DNA of 64,000 nucleotides from Archilochus colubris (lineage: Eukaryota > Chordata > Aves > Apodiformes > Trochilidae): positions 2,337,180-2,401,179 of the forward strand of contig CM041090.1 of the NCBI GenBank assembly GCA_023079485.1. The letters run 5' to 3'. The notes under the pieces are model-generated. The model was not told the DNA's origin, searched no databases, and worked only from the letters and a program-made list of their open reading frames with translations. The translations under genes were made by a program, and so were the position numbers. The number at the start of each line of letters is the position of its first letter. The first letter of the stretch is position 1. Below are positions 30,101 to 45,100 of the stretch, in pieces.

Positions 30101-33100
30101 GGTGCAACTTCTATCCAAGTTGAGCCAGTCTAAAGCTCCACAACTCAGAACGGGAGAGGTTTCACTGATCTACAAAGCACACAGGAGAGGAGAAAGAATA
30201 AATATCACAACCACCCCAGAACTTCCAATTTATCATTAACAGCACCACTGTGAGCTACTGCCTGCAATGCTGCTTTCTGTGATTCTGTAATAGCTCCCAT
30301 GTTAATTTGCTCCCATGATAATTTGCAAAATGGTGAGGTATTTGTTACTGAGTTACATCTCTCTCTGCTTTAATGTACTGCATGTTTAATTACTAAAGTA
30401 ATTAAGAATGAAAGCAAAGGGAAGTTAAAGTCCCTTATCTCAGCTACAGAAGTTAGTACAAAAGAACAGCTGAGGGGAAAGCATAAAACATAAGAAAATC
30501 CATTTTAAAAGGTAGATTCTTGCTAATATCAGTTGGTAATATGGTTATGTCCTAAACCAAAAAAATTACATTCTTTAAATTTGGGGTTTTTTTAGTTATA
30601 TTTGCAAGTAATTTTAAAAATAAACTATTTTTTTTGAAACATTATTGAACTAGCTGACCAAACATTATCTTGCAGTAGTGATGAACATTCCAGGAAATGT
30701 TGTATCTATCTGTATGTATGTAGCAATTAAGTGCCTTTAGGGTCAGCAATACTCAATCACTTATTCCCATAAATTTTCCATTGCTTGCAGTATACCTCAT
30801 TTGGAATGGTGAAATGACAAAGAAAGAAGAGAATTCAGAAAACTGACACTTGTAATAAAAATCTTTACTGGTCTTCTCACTGCAGCATTCAGCCTTTCTG
30901 TTTCAATCCTGTTGTAGTCATGGCTAGAAACAGGAAACACTAAATAATTCAAGGGATCTGCATCATCTTTTGCTAAGCACATCTGAAAGAAGTACTTGTG
31001 TCCTCCCACAAAAGGTTTTGTCTCATTACAGACCATTAGATGGAAGAAATGAAGTGAATACAGTGATGAGAAGAAATATTTTCTATACCAGGCTTGCTTT
31101 TAAGAGGGCAAGTAATTAGGAAAATCAATGAAGACCTGGGAGAGGAAAATACAGTTTTAAAACTTACTGATCTTCTTTGTCTTAAGATAGCAGCTTCTGC
31201 TGGGTGATTGAATCTGAACTTATGAGACTTGCCAAGGACAACAAGAGCTCCTGTGAACAAACATTAATGAGAAATCTACAAAGATGTAATTCATCAAACA
31301 GCTGATCCCTAGAATGTTACCAGTTTAACTCTGGTACACAGACTAGAGCACATACAAACTGCTACAGAGCAGTATGTTAAAAAATAATTTCCTTCTGATC
31401 AGCAGCTTTGTGACCATGACAGAGCAGAAAAATATTTTTAAAATATGCCACCATGGACCAGCAGAGTTATCATTCTGTAATGACAGCATCCAGGCAAGAG
31501 AATCTTGGATATCTACAAACACAACAGTAAATCTCAGTTCCTATTAAAGGCCACCATGACTTCATATCAAAACCATAATGAACCCACTGCTAGAAACTTA
31601 TTTTGACACTATCTTTTTAAGAACACAGATCACTGAAAGTCCTCAGAAACTGGATTGTTTCTCTCATTTTAAACAACCTGAAAGCATGGGAGCCTCCTCC
31701 ATTTCATCTGAGCTCACTCACCATAGCTGTGACTCAATGGCCACCGTGTTCCTACTAAAAATAGTGTGAAAAAGTTGAAGGGCATTTCAGTCATGCCACA
31801 TACGTGCCCAAAACTTCCAGAGGTCAGCTGGCTTAGGGCCAGTCCTTTCCACAGCAGTGCCTCTGACTGCAGGTCTCCATTTTCCAGACTGCTACAGCCA
31901 AAAGGGGTCTTAATATTGTCACCTAAGTCTCCATTTTACTTTCTGTCAGGTACTTAATTTATTTGTCCCAGTCTGGAAGCTGTTGGCATGGATCAAACCT
32001 GGTGGTGCTGGGCAGCAGTAGGAGAGCAAGAGGTGAATTTCTTAGATCTGCATGAGTCCCCTAAATCCTTATCTCTGAACTCCAGAGATAAGCTGATTAT
32101 AGTACAACACTGACTTAAAAAAAAGCAAACCTCACCTTGTGACAGCCGACAGGATCCAGTGACTTCACACCCATTGACTGTGCAGTGTGCACCCTGAACT
32201 GGTCGCAGTGTCACAATCCCACAGATGTTGTCTATCATACAGTGATCCCTCTCAATCCACTGTCCCTGCAAAACTATAAAGTACAGTTCTATGTCACCTG
32301 TTGAAGAGGTTGTGTTTGCAACCATTTTCCTCAGTACCGCGCGTCGTCTGACACCGCGACTGCTTCCTTCATACCTCAGGGAGCCATGTCACAGGCAGGA
32401 CAAGGAGGCTAAGTTGTCTTTTCTGGTTGCTACCTAAGTACCCAATCACAGAAAAAACTTACCTGACTGGAAATATTGAGAGGGGTCTTTTAAAATATTT
32501 CTGGTTTTGGAAAACTATGTGCTACTTTGGTTTGTCAATTGAGCTGCACATTTTTCTGATAATCCAGATTTCCTCATTGCTCTTATGGCATTAATTGTTT
32601 ATATTTTATTAACACACTCAAAAAATAATCAAGCTTAACCAAATTTAGCAGAATCAACCAAGGCTGAGATTCCAGAAGTGTGAAATTTCATTATAATGTT
32701 TCAACTATCATTCTTGACTGTGACAATTATGAGTAGAAGTGAAATTAAATAAAACTATTTTTATATCTAAAATACTCTGGCCAAGCAGAGCTGAAAAGCA
32801 TTTTCAGTGTCTCATGATCACTTGTGCCACTAATTTAGGATAGAACACATCAAGATTTGGATGTGGTTTAAAAATGTTTCTGAACTGTAGAGTAGCATTT
32901 CACAAGTGGGGAGAAAACCGTGAAGAGATCTCATTGAAGTAGAGATCATTGCCTTAAAACCCAAAAAATAACAGAAAGATTTTAGCCAACTTAAACCATG
33001 ATTCTCTTCTAATTACCTTCTTTTATAAAGAAAGCTGATAAAGAGAAATATTACCTCGCTGTTACACATGACAAATGTAACTCTAATGGTTTGATTGGAC

Positions 33101-36100
33101 CACATCATAAAATAATTTGTAATATCATTCTCTTACCAATGTCTTGGTCTTGGTCTGAGTCACTTCTTCCAATCTTGGTTGTTCCTTCCTAAAACAAGAA
33201 AAGAATGGACTTAACGGTCGGTTACTCAAAATGGAATATGAATAATAATTTAAAAAGCTTTGGTACTGAATCTCAGTAAATATCTGAAATAAAACACCTC
33301 TAAATAACTGTTTTATTTAGAGCAAACTGTATTTACTGATTTGTAATACTTCAGCCTACTGTCCTGCAATTACTTCTTATCCTGCAGCTGTGTAGACGTC
33401 TCCTATTATGACTTCAGTAGATGAAGTAACACTCAATAGGTAATTTTTGGAGTGTGCTAGAAATATTTTGAATATTTTGTGATTCTTTGAACATTTACAG
33501 TGTGACTTGTTACTTACAGAAATCAGACATTTCTTCTTAGAAATATCTATGCTGAAAGAAAGAAAGAATAATCATGCAAAATGATTATTCAGTTAACTAG
33601 GCTGTTTTGATATAAAAGTAACAGACTTCCTATTTTATAAGTGAACTCTGTCATAGATAATGAAGTCTTCAAGCTAACTACTAAAGGAGAATTTTTTTCT
33701 GAAACTTAAATAGCATTTATAGAAGTCTTCACGGTCGCTGCTTCCAAGTAATTATCAAGTTACATGCCAGTTGAACACTCAGTGAAGTCAGGTACAAAAT
33801 GTCCACATTGATTTGGCCACAACTTATAGAACAGTTTTGATCCCTATGGCCTTTGACTCACTTCACACTATCAAGTGAATTAGCAATATTTATTTTATAC
33901 CAATAGAAGTAAACCAGCTCTTCAAAGACCTCCTTATCCATTATCTTCTGGAGTAGGTGAATAAATCATAGTTTATTATTATGTTATCTATTATTTATGT
34001 TATTGTAATTCCAAAAGAAACCATGTTCCAATGTACTGAAATAACTCTCTGGTAATAATCCAGAAAAGTATATTACAGTAGTATTGGCTCATGAAGTTCA
34101 CAAGAGGGTCCCAGTAGGTGGAGTGATTCTGGGTGAGTTTAAGCACAACTAAATTTGCAGTTGAGAACAATGGTAGAGACAGGATAGAAACAAACTCTAT
34201 TTAAAGAAGAAAATAAAACAAAAGTAGCCATAACTCAAGTTGATTTCACTTTTTCAAATGATACTACTGAGCTAATAATTTAAATATTTATAGTCTTTCC
34301 TAATTAATATTGAGTATTCTACCTGAAAAATTGAAAAGAAACACAACTAAGATGAAATTGTCATAAAACTTCACCTTAACATATCAAGGTACATCTCCAT
34401 ATCTGTTGTTCTGGCAGTGTTTTCTGACCATTGGTAGGAGTCCCATGTGTTATAGAACCATCAAGAGTGAGATTGCTTTCCCCCCCAAGTTTTGAGAGTA
34501 CTCCAAGTTTCAAAAAGGTTTGTGAAATACATTGTGTGTTTCTAAAACAATATAAACCCCATAATTTCAAGCTATGCAAAAATTCAGTTATCTTATAGGG
34601 AAAACATCTATTTTTGTTAATGAAAGCCAGAAAAAATAGAACAGAAGCTAAGAAAGAGAGGTTCTTTAGGCATAAGCACAGCATTGATTAGTGCAATTAA
34701 TGGAATATCAAAGGACTAAACCAATTTTTATTCTGCATGTGTGAAAATGCAGCCACAACCTCTCTCTAAAAATATAAAGTGAATCCCTAAAATGTAAGGA
34801 ACCACTAGCATTTTACCTTCTTGCTGTTCAGATGAAGGTAATAGACACCAAAGTCTAAAAGATGCAAAGCACAAAAAAAGAAAAGGCAGCATCTAGGAGC
34901 AAAGAAAGAGGGGACAATGATGTTAGTGTGACAGACAGACACTAATCACTTCAGAAGGTGACCCTTCAAACTATGTTTCTCCATTAAAATATCTTTAAAT
35001 TACTTTAGATAATTAGTATGTCAAAATATTTGCTGTTTCCAAAATGGTATGTAAGGGAAAAAACATTTAGGCAGCAGCAATTACTTTTTAGTAAGTGTTT
35101 AATGTTAGTGCAGGATTGAGTAGCTCAAGTTGCATGTTGATCAGCATTATTACTTAGTCCTTAATTATTACCTGGCACCAGAATAATTCATAAGGTTTCT
35201 CTTTCATCATGATAAAGAACATAATAATTTCTGTTCCAGATATTTATTGCAGCTTTTTAACATAAAAAAAAATAATCCTATGTCCCTAAATAAAGTGGCA
35301 CAAAACCTGGATTTGGATTAAGGTATTTTATTAGCAGACAGATACATAATTTTCAAACATATTAAACATATTCCTTGCTTAGAAGTGCATCTCTGTAGAG
35401 ATGCCTATCCATCATTCCTTTTATGTTAAACAGTATCAACATTTTAGTAATTTCCATTCATTCAAACAGCATTAAAATTAAGGTCCAACTTACCACCAGC
35501 TTATTAAAAGAAAAAAAAAACAAACCACAGAAAAGTCCCCTCAACTTGTATGCCTTACCCATATACATCATAAGCCACAACGTGGAATAATATACATACA
35601 ATGTTATGAAAGCTTCTCGGGGAAAACCTTGCCTTAAATGAGCATCTACTCAGCAAATCAATACCTAGGAGGCCCAAATTTCTACCTGATCTTGGAAAAT
35701 ACCCACTCAAGTATTTTCCTTTGTTTAGGATACATTATAAAATAGTTTGCACATGCATTTGCAAGAGACCAACTTACTACTTCATTATTGTTCTCCTCCT
35801 ACATTTTCATGTATCCTTCTCTGCTTTTTTTCCCCTGTTACCTCTCTTGTGGGCTGTGGCATTTATTTTTTCATAGTTGTTGTTGTAATTCCACCATAAC
35901 CACTTCCCATTTCCAGAAAGTGTTTTCAAACTCAAGGGAAAAATAAGACAAGTGAAAATATCTCACCCTGAGATGATACAGCACCACTCCTGTGCTGAGG
36001 ATGTCATCATCCATGGCCATCAGATGAGGTAAATTAGAATCTATTGTTACTCCAGCTTTTTCCTTGTTGATGTCCACACTGTATTCTTCCATGATGGCTT

Positions 36101-39100
36101 TCTTGTCTGTCCACTTACTGGTCCAGTCTTTGGTCAATTGCTCAATCTTGAAAAACAGGAGAGGAAACCTTTTCACTTACTGAGGAAGTTATTTTTTCTC
36201 ATCCATAAATTTCTTCAGAAGGAACAGCAGGGTTTTTTCCCAGTTGTCCTGGTTTGGGCCAGGATAAAGGTGATTTTCTGTCTTGTACTTTTGCTTTTAG
36301 CTGAGTCTCTTGTAAGTAGTTGCACTTGCTGAAATTAACAGCAAGTTTCTCAGTCAGTGTGTGCTTCTAGGATTGATAACACTTGATGTTTATAGTTACT
36401 GCTAGAGACTGGTGTGCAGAGCCAAGGACACTGCTCAGGCCTGAGGAAAACATTTTACTGTCCAGGAGGATAAAGAGGTCCCACCTGAGCCTCCTTTGGG
36501 GAGGAACAGACAAGATAGATGCCAGAATTGACCAAACAGAGGATTCCATCCCATATACGTCACACTCAGTATAAATTTGAGGCATCACGAGGGCCGAGCC
36601 AGATTTCCAGATTTCCAGACTTCTGGATTTCCTGATTTCCCTTCTTCCCTTCCTTCACCCGGCATCCTGGAAGGATCCCGTCCGTTCGTCTGCCTGTGCT
36701 CCTGATCCATCCCAGCCCATATCTGTGTGTTCCTGCCTCCAGCTCCCAACTGCTGCCGACTCCAGGATTCCAGCCTGGACTTTCCCAGGGCTGCCCTACG
36801 GCCTCGGTGGTGACGTGAGAGTTATTGGGGGAAAGGGGGAGGAATGTGGTTTCCATTTTCCTGTATATTTGTATATATTCAGTAATTTTTCCTATTTATC
36901 ATTACTGTTCATTAAAGCTGTGTAGTTTAGTTTCCAACCCATCAGTCTCTCTCCCTTATTCTCTCTCCTTTCTTTATCAAGGAGAGAGAGATTAATAGAG
37001 AGCGTCTGTTATTCGGTTTAATTGCCGGGCCAGTGTTAAACCCTGACGCCAGTTACTGAATGCAGAAATCTTTCATTGCAGTACATTTCTTTGGCAATTA
37101 AAAACTGGGCAAAACCTGCACTACTGCTGGATTAAGCCACTAGCATAGGTTTAATCTGTTGAGGAATCACTCCCAAAATGTCAGAAAGACCCATGATCAT
37201 GCTAACTATTTTGCCTCTCTCTAAGCAAAACTTAAAATTAACATCAGCAAAACCTTCCCAGGTCACTAGTGATCAAATCTTCTGAGTGTTCTCGTTACTG
37301 CACAACATTTTCTTCAGAATAAATTGGAGGTATTTAATCTTGGAAGAGAGAGGCTCTGTATAATGAATTACTGTGATATATTGAGACAGCTTTAAAACCA
37401 GGAGTAGGTCATGCAGGCAAAACAGACAGCATCCCATTAAGGACACAAGAATTTCATCCCAAATTGGTAGAGAGCTTCCAACATGCATTAAGGATGGCTG
37501 TTTCCCACATATTTAGAGGAGAAAAGATTAGGACAAAAACCTTTTCCTTGTGGTTTCAGAGCTATAGCAATGCTAACTCCCTTGGTTCAATGAAACAGGA
37601 GAATGTGAGGCATCAAACAGATACAAACCTTCATTTCATTCTGAAGAACCAGCTCGGTCAGATTTCCATCCCTGTCATCACTCCAAGAAGGACTGGAATT
37701 CCTCTGTATAAACAACAGCCACCAATATCTACATATTATTTTCCTTATTCACAACTGGCAGGTATGTTCTTTCAGTCTCCAGGATTTCAAAGAGATTATT
37801 AATACAGGAGAAGGAAATAGAAAATACACAGACATTTGATGCTGCCTGCCAGCATCTAACTTAAATCTCTTTAGGTATGGCACACAAGTCTTTGTGAAGA
37901 ACTGGTGGAAAACATTAACAGAGAGATACTTCTGGGTAATTAAATCCTGGATTGTCTCTCCAGTTTCTCCCAGAAAGACATGCTTTTCAAGGCATGGAAA
38001 ACCAAGACATTAAGTGAGAAAAACACAGAGTGTCAGCTGTATAGTGAAGGCTCACAGACGTTCACAACTTCTTTGAGGGGCAAACTGCAGGCAGGGTGAA
38101 ACCTCCAAAATAGTGCTGAGGTCTGCTGATTCACTTTTTTGGGAAAAGAGGAATGAGTCTGGCAGGGAAATTACATCAATGATTAATAATTTGTACTACC
38201 TGGGTGTTTTTTTCTATTTTTTTATTTCATGGTATTTTGGGACAACAAAACCATCCTGACTCCATGAAAGACAGCCAAGGAAATCCTTCCCAATCATTAC
38301 ACAACTACTTAGGCTTCAGGATTATCAATACAATGCCAGAAAAAGGAGAAGTTACAGAAACGCTGTTAGCTTTATAATCATCATGAAATCACTGAGAGAT
38401 CAATTTAATTTCCCTCCAGTTACAAAAAACCATGGAAAGACAAACAGATAAGACAAAAGTAAGCTACTCTAACTACCTAGAGCACCCTTAGAGCTCCAGC
38501 TGAGAAGTGTTCCTACGTACCAGTTCAAAGCTCATCAGCATAGTTTTCAACCTATCAATTTCTTCTCGCAGTTCTCTGATCAGTCTTACATTTGCATCCT
38601 GAAACATGGAGACACAGATGTTGGAAAAATCAGTCTTTAAAAAATTCTAGCTAAAGAAATTAATGCAGAGCTGTTCCAAGAGACAGGAGTAGAGAACAGG
38701 TACCCTCACAGCAGTCCTCTTTGGTCCACCCTGCCAGGCACCTGGGATGTACTCCCTAGGAGCAGACTGTTCCCAAGTTCTCTCTTCTGAACAAAAACCT
38801 GCCATGGCATTTGTTCCCAATATGACACCAGCTGGATACATCACTACAGTTGTGGATTTACCTTCAAAATAGTTCCAGCCAGGTCTGGAAAACACTGTTA
38901 TTTCTGAGATGCAGAAATAAATAGAATCAGGCTAGAGACTTTGCATCTGGGGAAGAACAACACGATGTCCCAGTATAGGTTGGGGGCTGACCTGCTGGAG
39001 AGCAGTGTAGGTGAAAGAGACCTGGGGGTCCTGGTAGACAAGAGGATGACCATGAGCCAGCAATGTGCCCTTGTGGCCAAGAAGGCCAATGGCATCCTGG

Positions 39101-42100
39101 GGTGCATTAGAAAGGGTGTGATTAGTAGGTCAAGAGAGGTTCTCCTCCCCCTCTATTCTGCATTGGTGAGGCCGCACCTGGAGTATTGTGTCCAGTTCTG
39201 GGCCCCTCAGTTCAAGAAGGACAGGGAAGTGCTTGAAAGAGTCCAGCGCAGAGCTACTAAGATGATTAAGGGAGTGGAACATCTCCCTTATGAGGAAAGG
39301 CTGAGGGAGCTGGGTCTCTTTAGTTTGGAGAAAAGGAGACTGAGGGGTGACCTCATCAATGTTTTCAAATATGTAAGGGGTGAGTGTCAGGGAGATGGAG
39401 TTAGGCTTTTCTCAGTGGTGACCAGTGATAGGACAAGGGGTAATGGGTGTAAATTGGAGCACAGGAGGTTCAAGTTGAATATTCGAAAAAATTTTTTTCC
39501 TGTAAGGGTGACAGAGCCCTGGAACAGGCTGCCCAGGGGGTCGTGGAGTCTCCTTCACTGGAGACATTCAAAACCCGCCTGGACACGTTCCTATGCGAAG
39601 TGCTCTAGGTGGCCCTGCTCTGGCAGGGGGGGTTGGACTAGATGATCTTTCGAGGTCCCTTCCAACCCCAAGGATTCTGTGATTCTATGATTAAAAGCCC
39701 TTCCAGCTGATGCACAAAGAATCTCCTTGTGCAGAGGCATTTTTCTCACTTTCAGAGTAAGCATGTCAGAATAGGTAGACTCTGGAAATCAGTTTTCTGC
39801 AGACAGTACAGGGAAAATCTTGAGGCAAGAGTCAAGTTTCTCTGGGCTGCCAGTCACACTTTGGCTCAGTTTGCATTGAGGGGAAGAAGGCAACAAGCTG
39901 AAGGGATGGAGTTAAGGGTCAGCATGAGCTGTTGAAGAGAGAGATGAGCATACAAGTTAGGAGGCTGAGAAGCTGTATGTAACAAGAGGCTAACACAGTG
40001 TTTATTTGTCTATGGCCTGTCACAGAGTTAAGCACTGCTGCTGCCAAAACTAAACACACTATTACTGCCACTAGTGGTGGCTAAAAGCTAGTTACAGGCA
40101 CTTACAATATGGATGCAAATCAAATTTGGGAAACCTTGGATTGAAAGGGTTTCCCTACAGCTCAAGATTTAACAGAGTATTACTAGGAAAGCAAATAAAT
40201 TTCAGTACATCTCAGCAATTCTATCTTCCTATCTACAGGTAAAATCTTGATATACCTGGGTCAAATCACAGAAGATTAGGAAGTGATCTGCTCAAAGATT
40301 AGGAAATACTGGAATCAAAACTGTTTTTTTCAAACCTTCAATAATTCAGTCCTCTTAGATGGATACACTGTGATTCAGCTCTTCAGTTATGTGATGACAG
40401 GAGGATGGCAGCCTCGAGCAGAATGCCAGGTGACAAATGCTGAGTTCAAGAGCACTAATGCATTTCCAGCATGTGTGATCATAGATCTTGATTATTATGT
40501 GTTATTTGAATTTTGCTGTGGTGCAAGGGTGGAAAATGAGGAACAAGCATGCACTGAACAAGAATGGCTCCTATTTAGTTCCCATCAACATGGGAAAAAA
40601 GAGTTATGAATTTTATTCAGAGAGCAAATATGTTGAATGAATTTTCAATAATGCATATAAGAATAAAAAGCAGAACTCAGGACCTCACCTCATTCACTCT
40701 GGGCTTGTTAATAATATTTTTGGCATTTGAAGCATATCTCAAGGTACTCATGGTTTCATTGTAGCTGGAGCTGGCAGGAGAGATAGCTATAGAAAGAAAA
40801 CAGAAACACAAGTGTTACAAGTCATCAGTTGAACCCATCATTTTTCAAAATGATGGAATTTTTTAGTCTTGCTTTTTTAAAAATCAAACCCAAAAATATC
40901 CTTAGGGATATTTCACCAAGCTCACAGATCAGCCCGCAGCTCAGGCTAGAGACTCCCCCAGCCAAAGTCAGGTGAGTGTCCTAGGCTGGGAATGATCCTC
41001 AGCACAACAGGGAAGCATCGGGGACCATGGAAGATCACCGAGACCTCAGGAGTGGGAAGCCACGGAGGTCTTCTTCTACAATATCTTCTCAATATTGTAC
41101 TTATAACTGAATAAATCACTTTAAATCAAAGCTAAGTCCTTGGAAAGACTTGAAAGTTTAACTTCAGGCACAATTAGCATGCCTTTTCACTTCCTTGAAC
41201 ATCCTAGGAAGTGTTTATGAAAATCTTTACAAAGGGCAGAGTAAGCGATCAAGGTATTCTCACTGCAGCAGAGATGCATTGTGAGGGGGTAATGTAGGAC
41301 AAAATGCTAACAGTGAACAGAAACCAAACTCACTGGCAATCATCATGGTCTTGGAGTTGCCCCCCAGGCTGTCCTTCAGCAGCCAGGTGAGGATGGAGTC
41401 ACGATATGGGATGTAAGCCGGGCGCCGACTCCCACTGCCCATGGAAGGACTGTCTGCAGGATTGCTCTCCCCCTCACTTGTTATGGTGTTTATGCTCTGG
41501 CAGCTGCTGAACATCTGTGAATTTTGTGCTGAAAGAGAAATTCCAAAGAGCTAAGGAAAGAGGCACTTTTTTTGTTTGGTTTTTTTTTCTTTCAGTTATG
41601 GCAATTCAATTTTCTTAGATGTCATAACAGTTTATGAAAATGCCACACAGCTGCTCAGCTTTTTGTGGTAAATACAAACATTAAGAGGCAGCACACAGTG
41701 AGCAAGCCCTATGCTTTTGTCACTGCCCTTCAATATAAAAAAACTACTGCCCTTACCTAAAGTGGAGATGACAATTCCAAGTGTAACTAATGACTTGTTA
41801 ATATTGGCACCTTCAGTAATTCGATCTCTGCAGTAACTGGGATCAGCTCTTTCACTGCAGTACACAAGCATGGAAAAGACAATGCAAACAAAGAAACTTT
41901 TGGAACATGAACAACACAAGATGAGAGATATGACTGCTTTATCCCCCCCCCTGCTGGACAGCAATGAGGAATACATTCAATTTTTCTCTCTCTTTTTTTC
42001 TCTTTTTACTCAGATTTGGTAATTCTACCATAGGTTCTGGAAAAGCCACTTAAGAATACAGGGTTGAAAGGAATTACCTTAAATGTATGCAACAGCACAG

Positions 42101-45100
42101 TATTGGATCTGAGGAGCCAGGAATTCCCTCCCTCAGTGAAATGCAATCCCCAGTACAGAACAACAAATGACAGAAACTCTTAGCTCAGTATTCCTCATTA
42201 CTGTATACAAAAGCCATGCTTACAGTTAAGGAAGTTTTAAAATCTTAAATTTCATCTTTTATGGCAGTACTACCAGCATCTTCAGAGAAAACTACCTTTT
42301 TGTCCCTCAATATACCATTACCTGCCTGCAAGGTCCACTAAGTTGATCTTGCTTGCAATTTCAGAGGGGAGATTGTTCTCCAATATAGCCTGAAGAGACA
42401 AATATAAATAAGGAAGACTTAAATTCTTTTTACTGGATTAATGAAAATAAAATAGCTGTGCTTTTTTGTTTGAAACTGAATTGAACATGTGACTGTCTCA
42501 CTGCCTTTCTTTGTGACCTTGACCCACTGACATTAACTCACCCAACAGAGAAACCACCCTCTTATGCTGGTTTCCTCTTGAAAAAAGACACAATATACTG
42601 CCTAGTGACTGTGAAAGGCTTTCTTGTAGGTCTTGCAGAGTTCTTTTCCACTAGTGTGTTGCAAAGGTCTTTTGTGAACCTACTGAAAAATATCCCGAAA
42701 TGTTCTGTGATTACAGGATGTTAGAAGAGTGAGATAGAAAAGGTCTGTTGGATCCCTGACTGACTTCCCTGCCAGGGAAGGATATAATTCCTCTGGAGAA
42801 AGGATGCATTGTCTCTGGTAGAGTACTGGATGCCAAATGCTAGGGAGATGAGCACATCTGAAAAGCTGGACAGATATAAGATTTTGGTATTAAACTAATG
42901 CTACACTTCAATTAAGAATCCCTAAGCAAGTGTGACAAAGCACAACTCACATAATTTTCACAGCATCTTAGAAGGGGGATTGCATTTCAAAGGGCTGATT
43001 AAAACTCTAAACATTTCTATTTACAGCAGGTCTTTGGCATCACTTCTGACTCAGTGCAGAAAATGTTACACATCTGCAGTGTGATCCAAAGGAAGTAAGT
43101 AACAGCTTCCACTGAGATTATTACCAACAGCACAAAACAGTGACAAGTAAACAATGCACAACATATTGAACAATGCTTTTTGAGACTGGAAAGGAAATGG
43201 GATTATTTTTAGCTAACCTGAGTGTAGTGGATGGTGAAGATAGCATGGGATCTGCTGCTCGCATTGTGAACGTGTGTAGCTGCTGTGATTCTAGAAAAAA
43301 AGAACAAAACACACAATTTCAAAGGCTTACTTCCCTGTATTCAGGGAAAGCAAAAATAAATGCAGCAGCTAAATGAAGACAAAGGTATGTGCAGCTCAGA
43401 GAACATGGTAGACTGAAATCAGAATGTTCAGGAGAGGGTCTGGAAGGGTGGAAACTGAGGGTCAGTTCGAGGTGTTATGTCCACCAGCAGCACTCTGAAG
43501 ACATAACTCAAAGCAGCCTTTCAGCACAGGTAGATCACAGCAGAGAAGCAGAGCCAGCAACAGCATTGTGCAGCTCACCCCAACACCACTGCCTGTACCT
43601 AGTTCCAGTACATTTTCTCCATATTGCACCTATGACTATTTCTTGGCCCTTCAAAGGGTCCTAAAAAAACTTCATACACCACTCCTGGGGTTTCCTCCTG
43701 ACTTACAGTAGATTTACACTGCTAGGAGTCCAACAACACCAGCCAGCCTACTACTAGGAATACCCAGCTGAATACTGCTCCACACTTGTGTAGCACTTGC
43801 TTGGCTTTACCTCTTGGACAGACAGATTACCTGGCTCCTGCCCTCTGCCCCAACACACTCAGGCCAGGACGTTCTAAGCACAGGAGGAAGAGCAGCAGCA
43901 CTCTCCCACTGTCTCTTTCTTTAACACAAGCTTCTGGAATTCCTGCTTTGTTATTTTGATCAGGCAAACCCGAAGAATGTGGGGTTTTGCCTAGGGCAGG
44001 AGCCAGGTCTCAGGTCTTTTCCTTTGTCCTCTTGCAAGCCTGCCTTGGTTTCCTTTAGGATGAGTTTTGCTCAGCTTACCCTTCACAACAGCAGGAAACT
44101 TTAGCAGTGCAGACAAGGACAGGGCAATCACATTTTTGGGACCAGCCCAGCTGCCAGAGCACTGCAGGCACCACTTGAACCACAGGAAGGAGCTGTACAC
44201 AGCTCTGTGCACATCTGCACATCCCTGAGCCCCTGAAGTTTGAGGGCAAAGCCAGGGCTCCCTTCCAGAGCCTTCCTACACCCTTCCTACATCTTCACAG
44301 CCCTGGAAGGAGGCACTGCCAACAGCTCTAGGCAGCCCTGGTTACAGGAGAACATGAGCTGATGAAGCAGGAGCACAGGAATTCATCTCCAGATGTTGCA
44401 GGAGGAAGACAATTGGGGAAAGGGCAGAAGACAGCAAATAGCTCTGCAGTGGGCAGGGCCTACAAGGGAGCAGCACTGAAGTTTATAAAGCAAAAGAGAA
44501 TAGAAAGTGCCTCTGACTTTGCAGGAGAAAGTGTTAGTACCTGCTTCTCACCTTTGACAATACACAGGGGAATTGGAGAGCCAGTTCACAACCCACAAAA
44601 GCATTTTTATGGGAGAATGTATGTGTTAGTGTTTCATATCTTCTATTTCATATGGAATGTGGTGTACATTTTAATATTTTAACTAATACTAATACTTAAT
44701 TAACTAATATTAGTATCTAAGATTCAATGTTTGTTTTGCTACACAGCACCAGGGTTTTGCCTTTGGAAATTTGAAAATTTGCATTTCCTCAATTTTACAA
44801 ACTATATTCTCAAGCATTTGAGACTAAGCCTTCCAAAAGCATAAAGAGAAAAAAATATAATAGCACTGAGAGTTACATCAAAAATAATGACTGCATTGCA
44901 TGCTGAAAATCTTGTTTATTTTACAACGGGCAGGTGCAGTCAGAGCAGGGCTGGAAATCACCTGATAAAACCAACTGGTAGGAAAAATAAACTAAGCCTG
45001 GTAACACAGGAGCTGCCCTCTCCCCCAGGAAAGGCACCACCCATGTTCAAGGGGAGCTTCCTCTCCTCTCCTCTCCTCTCCTCTCCTCTCCTCTCCTCTC

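Larger units (their letters stand above)
36147..37628 (-). other. STARD9 intron carrying a solo LTR
   Basis: More than half of this intron is the solo LTR at 36245-37048. The rest is unremarkable. Confidence 0.8.

Noticed and set aside
38941..39645. 234-codon plus-strand ORF as a host gene
   Set aside because: It is the C-terminal part of CR1 reverse transcriptase in a 5'-truncated LINE, frame-slipped near its end.
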